A stretch of 16,819 bases of DNA from Elusimicrobia bacterium CG08_land_8_20_14_0_20_59_10 (GTDB lineage: Bacteria > Elusimicrobiota > Elusimicrobia > Elusimicrobiales > UBA9959). The notes below the pieces were generated by a model, which had not been told where the DNA came from, made no database searches, and was given only the letters and a program-made list of their open reading frames with translations. The stretch is taken from positions 1,830 to 18,648 of the forward strand of contig PEXO01000439.1 in assembly GCA_002779045.1 (NCBI GenBank), in the 5' to 3' direction. The position numbers and the translations under genes were made by a program. Shown here in pieces: positions 7,151 through 11,829 of this stretch (position 1 is the stretch's first letter; each line of letters opens with the position of its first letter).

Positions 7151-7363
7151 GCGGCGAAAGCGGCGGTGGCTTCGGTGTTGGGGTTGTGGATTTTAAGCAG
7201 GACTATGCTTTTACTCCGTATGGATGACCGGGCGATGTCCGGTGGCTGATGCTGTTGGCCGGCTTTTAATAATTGCGGCATTTGCCCGGCCCTCTTTTGT
7301 GCTTCTTCGCGGTACCCGCCGGGTGGCTATCTTAGCGGGCCTTGACTTTTGAAGCCCCGTGCC
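7151..7363. other. Intergenic stretch without a supported gene
   Basis: About 210 bases between the HEAT remnant and the small-RNA promoter. It contains one weak terminator-like element, GGCCGG 7257-7262 / CCGGCC 7286-7291 followed by a TCTTTTGT tract, and a few short GC palindromes near 7314-7339. Reading frames crossing it on either strand have no start context or recognisable protein pattern. The region may be decayed sequence belonging to the remnant upstream. Confidence 0.5.
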
Positions 7364-7376
7364 TTGACAAGTCAAG
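7341..7376 (+). promoter_or_regulatory. CTTGAC repeats forming an operator-like site over the -35 box
   Basis: CTTGAC occurs at 7341-7346 and again at 7363-7368, a 22-base period (about two helical turns). The second copy forms a palindrome with GTCAAG at 7371-7376 around AA. The palindrome covers the -35 element of the small-RNA promoter, the usual placement for a repressor or activator site. The binding protein is unknown. Confidence 0.4.
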
Positions 7377-7392
7377 CGTGGTGTGCTAGACT
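7364..7392 (+). promoter_or_regulatory. Sigma70-type promoter of the small RNA
   Basis: A perfect TTGACA (7364-7369) and TAGACT (7387-7392) are separated by 17 bases. The predicted transcription start, about 7399, is the first base of the first hairpin. Confidence 0.8.
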
Positions 7393-7398
7393 ATCTCT

Positions 7399-7479
7399 GG
7401 TCGCCGCCCCGTGCGGCCACCACTGGAGCCCCCCGGAATGGGGGCGCGAAAACCCGCCAACAGCGGGTTTTCGATTTTT
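7399..7479 (+). ncRNA. Unidentified small RNA of about 80 nt
   Basis: The region between the promoter and its terminator folds almost completely. Hairpin 1: GGT 7399-7401 / ACC 7419-7421 and GCCGC 7403-7407 / GCGGC 7413-7417, around a CCCGT loop with one C-C mismatch. Hairpin 2: GCCCCC 7428-7433 / GGGGGC 7440-7445, with loop CGGAAT. Hairpin 3 is the terminator. The single-stranded linker ACTGGA-like stretch at 7422-7427 is the only unpaired part longer than a loop. There is no ribosome site with an ORF inside. It is too short for 6S or tmRNA and lacks the SRP RNA tip. It could be a trans-acting small RNA, or the terminated leader product of a riboswitch-like element upstream of mtaB, whose start lies 87 bases beyond the terminator. 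Confidence 0.6.
7447..7479 (+). terminator. Intrinsic terminator of the small RNA
   Basis: A perfect 11-bp stem, CGAAAACCCGC (7447-7457) / GCGGGTTTTCG (7463-7473), with a CAACA loop, is followed by ATTTTT. It shares the ACCCGC/GCGGGT core with the two upstream terminators. Confidence 0.9.
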
Positions 7480-7553
7480 ATCCCATACGTGAGCAGCCGC
7501 TCGGGCCGACCCGGCATCCAGTGGCCCGCTAATGGTCAGGCTTTCTTAAATTG

Positions 7554-7559
7554 TAGAAT
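7554..7559 (+). promoter_or_regulatory. -10 element placing mtaB transcription start at its GTG codon
   Basis: TAGAAT (7554-7559) in an AT-rich patch puts the predicted +1 at about 7566, the G of the mtaB start codon. No clear -35 box is seen. This supports a leaderless mRNA. Confidence 0.4.
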
Positions 7560-7565
7560 ATAGGG

Positions 7566-8807
7566 GTGAAGATTTACTTTAAGACCGTCGGGTGCAGGGT
7601 GAACCAGGTGGAGACGGAGAGTTTGCGGGAGAAGTTCGCGGCGCTCGGGCACCAGGCCGCCGCCGAAGCGGAGACCGCGGACCTGGTGGTGGTAAATACC
7701 TGCTCCGTCACGGCCAGGGCCGACCGGGACTGCATCAGCTTCCTGCGCAGGACGGCCGCCGCCAATCCCAAAGCCGCCATAGCCGTAACAGGCTGCCTGG
7801 CCACCTTAGAACCGCAAAAAATACTCGCCGCCGCGCCCGGGGCCTCGCTTTTTACCAACAAAGACAAGGAGAACATCCCCGCGCAGCTCTGCGGCACACC
7901 GGCAGCACGGGATTTCTTCACCGTAACCGGATTCCACGGAAAGACCCGGGCCTTTATAAAAGTGCAGGAAGGCTGCGACCTCAAATGCGCCTACTGCCTG
8001 GTAAATCTGGCCCGTCCGGTGCTCAGCTCCAAGCCGCTGGACGCCGCCGCGGCCGAGGTGAAAGAACTCATTGCCTCCGGTTTTTCCGAGATAGTCCTCT
8101 GTGGTACGCGCCTTGGTATCTACAAATGCGCCGATACCGGCGCCACGCTCGCCGGCCTGACGAAGAAGCTCTTCGCCCTGGACGGGAATTTCCGCCTGCG
8201 CTTCTCCTCGATAGGTTCCGAAGAGCTTACACCGGAACTGCTCAAGGTCTTAAAAGCCGGCGGTCGGAAATTCTGCAATTACTTTCACCTGCCGCTCCAG
8301 GCCGGCGCCGATGGCGTGTTGAAAGCCATGGGCCGCCCTTACGATACCGCCGCCTACACGCGCAAGGTGGAACAGCTCCGCTCCCTATTCCCCGGCGCGG
8401 GGATATACGCCGATATCATAGCCGGATACCCGTCGGAAACCGAAGAAGATTTCTCCGCCGCCATGAACTTCGTGCGCGGCCTGGCACTGTCCGGCCTGCA
8501 CGTGTTCAGCTTTTCCGCCCGGCCCGGCACCCGCGCAGCTTCCCTCAGGGCGCTGTTCCCCGGGATAGTTGCCGCGCGCTCCGCCGCTTTGCGCTCCCTC
8601 GACGCCGAACTGCGCGCCGCGGCGGCCGCCGCTATGCTGGGCGGAGAAACGCAAGCTCTCGTTCTAAGGAACAAGGAGGGCCGCGCTTTGGCGCTGGCCT
8701 CCAACTTTATGAACCTGGAATTCCCCGGGCCGCTTAAGCCGGGCGGGCTGCTCCGCTGCCGCGTGACCGCGGCCCGCGCCGGTGTCTGCCTGGCGCAGAT
8801 ATTATGA
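7566..8807 (+). CDS. mtaB: MtaB-type tRNA methylthiotransferase (radical SAM)
   Basis: Predicted enzyme adding a methylthio group to t6A37 of tRNAs that read ANN codons, using two [4Fe-4S] clusters and S-adenosylmethionine. The GTG at 7566 is chosen because the product then opens with the family's KIYFKTVGCRVNQVE. The N-terminal UPF0004 domain supplies cluster cysteines C10, C46 and C77. The radical-SAM core has C137-x3-C141-x2-C144 in GCDLKCAYC. A family loop that usually reads close to P-x-ARG-x-SRS after the CxxxCxxC is here NLARPVLSS, a visible divergence. HLPLQAG (241-247), IIAGYPSETEEDF and FSARPGT are further family motifs. The C-terminal TRAM-like region (about 360-413) is weak. At 413 aa the length is normal. 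The stop overlaps the next start, so the two genes are translationally coupled. Assignment as MtaB rather than MiaB or RimO rests on the GCRVNQ-type start and overall pattern. Confidence 0.88.
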   Translation: MKIYFKTVGCRVNQVETESLREKFAALGHQAAAEAETADLVVVNTCSVTARADRDCISFLRRTAAANPKAAIAVTGCLATLEPQKILAAAPGASLFTNKDKENIPAQLCGTPAARDFFTVTGFHGKTRAFIKVQEGCDLKCAYCLVNLARPVLSSKPLDAAAAEVKELIASGFSEIVLCGTRLGIYKCADTGATLAGLTKKLFALDGNFRLRFSSIGSEELTPELLKVLKAGGRKFCNYFHLPLQAGADGVLKAMGRPYDTAAYTRKVEQLRSLFPGAGIYADIIAGYPSETEEDFSAAMNFVRGLALSGLHVFSFSARPGTRAASLRALFPGIVAARSAALRSLDAELRAAAAAAMLGGETQALVLRNKEGRALALASNFMNLEFPGPLKPGGLLRCRVTAARAGVCLAQIL

Positions 8808-9751
8808 AAACCTGCCCCGCCTGCGGTTATGACCATAACCCGGACGCCGAAAATTATTGCGTTATCTGCCGGCGCGATATCTCCGCGGTTCCTCCCCGCG
8901 CGGAACCGCCTGCGCCGAAAAACGAGGGGAAAGGCATGGTGGTCGCCGGCATACTGCTGCTGCTCTGCGCCCTGGCGGCGTTCTTTTTTCATGCCGGTCC
9001 CGACAGGACGGATGCCGGGCGCCGCGCCGAGGCTCCGGCGCAATACGAGAATGCCGCGGACTATGACAGCGTGCTTTATTCCCTCGACAAGATGGGGGAA
9101 CTGCGTTTTCTGCCTCTCAGGGATAAAAAACTGGTCCTGCCGCTGCTGAAAGACGGGGACGACAGGGTGGGCTACCTGGCCGCCAGGAGAATAGGGGAGT
9201 GGGCGCGCGCCGAGAAGGATCCCGCGGCGGCCGCCCTCTGGTTCGAAGCGCTCCTGGAGGCCGCCGCTTCCGGTCCCGTGAGTTCCAGGCGCCAGGCGGC
9301 TTTTGAGCTGGGCTTCACCGCCGTTTCCGGCTTTGACCCCCGGCGGTACCTCGCAGGAATACGGCCTGTCTCAAAAGCGCTGGTTTCGGACAAGGACGAG
9401 GAATTACGGGCGGCCGGGTTTTTCCTGGCGTCCATGTCGGGGATAGAGGATTTCAACGGGCAAATGGCCGACGCGCTGAAGAGCAGCCCTTCCCCGGCCG
9501 CCAGGCTTTACGCCGCCTGCGGGCTTTCCCGCCTGGGCCGTCCTGAAGGGCACCAGTACCTCTTTAGCGCGTCGTCCGGCCCGGAGGAGCCGCTTAAAAG
9601 CGAGGCCATCTCCTGCCTTTCCTATTCGGTTTCCGGAGACGCGGACCGGTTCCTGCTTTCCCTTTCCAGGGAGGCCGCGGACGCGGAAACAGCAGTGGCC
9701 GCAAAAAGGGCCTTAATGTTCCGCAAACAACTTGCTATAATTAAATACTGA
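8804..9751 (+). CDS. Zinc-ribbon, single-pass membrane protein with HEAT-like repeats
   Basis: The start overlaps the mtaB stop in ATGA (8804-8807). The 315-aa product has an N-terminal zinc ribbon (C4, C7, C19, C22 in CPACG and CVICRRD), a Pro-rich linker, a transmembrane helix at about 44-64 (GMVVAGILLLLCALAAFFF) and, from about 95, helical repeats of HEAT type: LVLPLLKDGDDRVGYLAARRIGEWA, then similar units at about 160-170, 190-210 and 230-245. By the positive-inside rule the zinc ribbon would be cytoplasmic and the HEAT part outside the membrane. Zinc ribbon plus membrane helix plus repeat is a common architecture in bacteria of this type, and its job is unknown. The link to mtaB is translational coupling only; I infer no role in tRNA modification. 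Confidence 0.82.
   Translation: MKTCPACGYDHNPDAENYCVICRRDISAVPPRAEPPAPKNEGKGMVVAGILLLLCALAAFFFHAGPDRTDAGRRAEAPAQYENAADYDSVLYSLDKMGELRFLPLRDKKLVLPLLKDGDDRVGYLAARRIGEWARAEKDPAAAALWFEALLEAAASGPVSSRRQAAFELGFTAVSGFDPRRYLAGIRPVSKALVSDKDEELRAAGFFLASMSGIEDFNGQMADALKSSPSPAARLYAACGLSRLGRPEGHQYLFSASSGPEEPLKSEAISCLSYSVSGDADRFLLSLSREAADAETAVAAKRALMFRKQLAIIKY
9713..9741 (+). promoter_or_regulatory. Promoter for the 9815-15657 gene set
   Basis: TTAATG (9713-9718) and a perfect TATAAT (9736-9741) are 17 bases apart. They lie inside the last codons of the upstream gene. The -10 context TTGCTATAATTA is identical to that at 3283-3294. This leaves a leader of about 65 nt. Confidence 0.6.
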
Positions 9752-9757
9752 TACACG

Positions 9758-9783
9758 CGATACACTTATTATGCGGCGTATCG
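9758..9783. repeat. Inverted repeat CGATAC / GTATCG in the leader
   Basis: CGATAC (9758-9763) and GTATCG (9778-9783) flank 14 bases downstream of the promoter. GATACAC is also directly repeated at 9750-9756 and 9759-9765. It may be a hairpin or an operator. Confidence 0.35.
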
Positions 9784-9814
9784 GGAAAGGTGCCGTTACG
9801 GGGGTTGGTTCTTT

Positions 9815-11815
9815 ATGGACAAGAACAACGATAAAAAGAAGGAATCCATCGATGAAATACTTTCCGACCTCAACGGCCTGCTCAATAAGATGCCGTCCAT
9901 ACTTGACGGGATAAAGATGCCGGACATAAAGCCGGTGGAATTCTCAAAACCGCAGTCCGCGGAGCCGGAGCCCGTTCCCGCGCCGGCCGCCGAACCGGAG
10001 CCCGTTCCCGCGCCGGTCATAGAGCCAGAGCCCGTTCCCGCGCCGGTCATAGAGCCGGAGCCCGTTCCCGCGCCGGCCGCCGGGCCGGAAACCGATTCCC
10101 CTTTTGATAAGACGCTTATCATAGATTCGTTGGCCGGGCTTGCCGAAGGCTCTCCTGCGCCGCGCTCCGTTCCCGCCGTCGAACCGGAGCAGGCCCCTGC
10201 CGCTGCTGACACCCAGGCCCCGGAGGGTGAAAAGCTGGTTCCACAGTCCCTCGGTGATTTCATGTTCGGAGGGGGGGGGGACGCGGAACCTTCCGCCGGA
10301 CAGGAACAGCTCCCCGGCGGCATGGCGCTTCCCGTTGCTGACCTTAACCTGCCTTCCGGGTCCGGGCAACCCGCGCCGGAAGAACAGCCTGCGCAGGCCG
10401 GTCTGGAGGCGCCGGATCCAGAAGAGGAAAATGTTTTTCTCAAACCCGCCGACATCCTGAGCCCGGAGGCATCCGCGCCGGAAAGATCCGGTATCCCCGT
10501 GGCCGGATTCGGGCCGCAAATTAAACAAAGCGATTTCCGTGACTCCGCCATCCCCGACATAGACGCGCTCATGCAGCTGCCGGACCTGCTCGCCGAAGAC
10601 GGCGCGGATAAGTCCCCGGCCGCCGGGAAAGAGCCGGCCCCGCTGGCGCAGCAGCCGCAAGAGTCCGTTGCTGAGCCCGTTCCCGCGGAAGCGGAGCCGT
10701 CCGCGGACGAACTTGTGGAATTTGAAAAACAGCTTGCCGCCGCGGTCCCCGGAGGAGTTATGGAGCGAAATGAGCCGGAAAAAGAAACCCCGGGCATTAC
10801 TCCGGAGCCGGTGGAAGCCCGGGCCCCGGAACAGCCTTTCGAGGAGCTTCCCGCCGCCGCTCCCGCTGCGGACGAGACGCTGCGTCTTGACCCCGCGCCG
10901 GAAGCGGAAGCCGCTCCGGAAGGGCTTTTTGCCGAGATCCCCGCCGCCGCCATGACAGTGTCCGCGGAGCCTGTGATTGAGCCGCGGGCCGTGGCAGCCG
11001 ATGCGGGGGAGACTTTAAGGCTTGATCTTGAACCCGGGCAGGGCGCTGTTAATGAACCTGTTGCCGGGCTTTCTCCTGGAACCCCGACCGAGTCCGTATT
11101 GGAGCCCCAGGACGCCGTTTCCGCCTTCGGAGGCGTAGAGGTTTCCGCTTCACCAGTTGCGGAGAGCACCATGAATGTGCGCTCAGGAGACGGACCGCTT
11201 TCTGTTCCGTCCGGGCAGGACCCGTCCGCTGATATGACGCTGCCGGGCATTTCACTTGAGCCGCGCACAGCGGTTTCTTCCGAAGCATCAGCTTCCGACG
11301 ACAGCGAGAAGACCATGCTCGTAGCGCCGCCGTCCGCCGCGCCCGAGGAAGAACAGACCGTCATTTTTGAAGCGGGTTCCGCCGGGCCGGGCACCACTTC
11401 CCGGGCAAAAGCCGGGGACCTCGCAGGCCTGTCTCAGAACGAACCGCCGCCCGGGCTGCCGGAAGAACGCATAAGGCCGCTGTACTTCCTGTATTCTGAC
11501 GGGGATGCAGCTCTCTGCGCCAGCCTGCTTATGGAGCTTGATACCGTCTGCCTGCGCTCGCAGACCAGCCCCATGTTCATCAGGAGGGCGGGGGTTAAGG
11601 TGTTCGAGCAGGACATGAATCCCAATTTCGTAGCGCAGACCGTGAATGATTCCGGCGCGAAAGGCCTGATCTGCATCGGAGGCGTTCCGCAGGAAAAGGT
11701 ATACGAGATCGAGAACGTCTTCGCTTCTTCCGGAGTGTATTTCAAGCATTTCGATTCCACCAGCTTCAGTCATTCGGCCGTTCTGGACCTGCTGCTGGAG
11801 GTTATACTGCGCTGA
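9815..11815 (+). CDS. Long disordered Pro/Glu/Ala-rich protein with a small C-terminal domain
   Basis: A 666-aa protein with no signal peptide or membrane helix, so it is presumably cytoplasmic. Residues 1-45 look like an amphipathic helix (SIDEILSDLNGLLNKMPSIL). Residues 50-89 are four 10-residue repeats, EPEPVPAP plus two variable positions. Residues about 90-550 are low-complexity Pro/Glu/Ala sequence punctuated by short acidic-Thr-hydrophobic motifs around T100, T355, T400, T500 and T515 (for example ETLRLD and EKTMLV). Residues about 553-666 look globular and alpha/beta (RPLYFLYSD, AGVKVFEQD, GLICIG, VLDLLLEVI), and I recognise no family. A run of ten Gs at 10271-10280 lies in frame. The gene ends 14 bases before the DnaA-like gene and begins after its own promoter. 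The layout suggests a scaffold or adaptor with short docking motifs; this is an inference. Confidence 0.75.
   Translation: MDKNNDKKKESIDEILSDLNGLLNKMPSILDGIKMPDIKPVEFSKPQSAEPEPVPAPAAEPEPVPAPVIEPEPVPAPVIEPEPVPAPAAGPETDSPFDKTLIIDSLAGLAEGSPAPRSVPAVEPEQAPAAADTQAPEGEKLVPQSLGDFMFGGGGDAEPSAGQEQLPGGMALPVADLNLPSGSGQPAPEEQPAQAGLEAPDPEEENVFLKPADILSPEASAPERSGIPVAGFGPQIKQSDFRDSAIPDIDALMQLPDLLAEDGADKSPAAGKEPAPLAQQPQESVAEPVPAEAEPSADELVEFEKQLAAAVPGGVMERNEPEKETPGITPEPVEARAPEQPFEELPAAAPAADETLRLDPAPEAEAAPEGLFAEIPAAAMTVSAEPVIEPRAVAADAGETLRLDLEPGQGAVNEPVAGLSPGTPTESVLEPQDAVSAFGGVEVSASPVAESTMNVRSGDGPLSVPSGQDPSADMTLPGISLEPRTAVSSEASASDDSEKTMLVAPPSAAPEEEQTVIFEAGSAGPGTTSRAKAGDLAGLSQNEPPPGLPEERIRPLYFLYSDGDAALCASLLMELDTVCLRSQTSPMFIRRAGVKVFEQDMNPNFVAQTVNDSGAKGLICIGGVPQEKVYEIENVFASSGVYFKHFDSTSFSHSAVLDLLLEVILR
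9962..10081 (+). repeat. Four in-frame 30-bp tandem repeats
   Basis: Four near-identical units at 9962-9991, 9992-10021, 10022-10051 and 10052-10081 encode EPEPVPAP followed by AA, VI, VI and AA. The copies differ mainly in the last codons. Confidence 0.9.
10271..10280 (+). repeat. Homopolymeric G10 tract inside the 666-aa gene
   Basis: Ten consecutive Gs follow GGA and encode FGGGGD (residues 151-156). Losing one G would lead to a stop at about 10460; gaining one would give a stop at 10339-10341. This length is in the range where polymerase slippage is known in other bacteria. It is also a place where assemblies err. Confidence 0.85.
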
Positions 11816-11829
11816 GAGCGCGGCGATTT

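Noticed and set aside
6991..7281. Minus-strand frame of 96 codons over the end of the HEAT remnant
   Set aside because: No ribosome site or promoter was seen and the composition fits no domain. I could not support it as a gene, though the area is poorly explained.
7399..7479. tRNA or SRP RNA
   Set aside because: There is no cloverleaf or CCA-type end, and the SRP tip tetraloop and asymmetric bulge are absent.
7592..8737. Second + strand open frame of 381 codons inside mtaB
   Set aside because: It is an Arg/Gly/Pro-rich frame with no motifs. The overlapping frame encodes all the expected MtaB cysteines.
9962..10081. Possible CRISPR array because of regular 30-bp repetition
   Set aside because: The units are directly abutting, have no spacers and keep a reading frame encoding EPEPVPAP repeats. 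They are a protein repeat.
9796..11397. Minus-strand Ser/Gly-rich frame of 533 codons
   Set aside because: It is the mirror of the Pro/Glu/Ala-rich + strand protein. The + frame has a promoter and a C-terminal domain, while this frame has neither.
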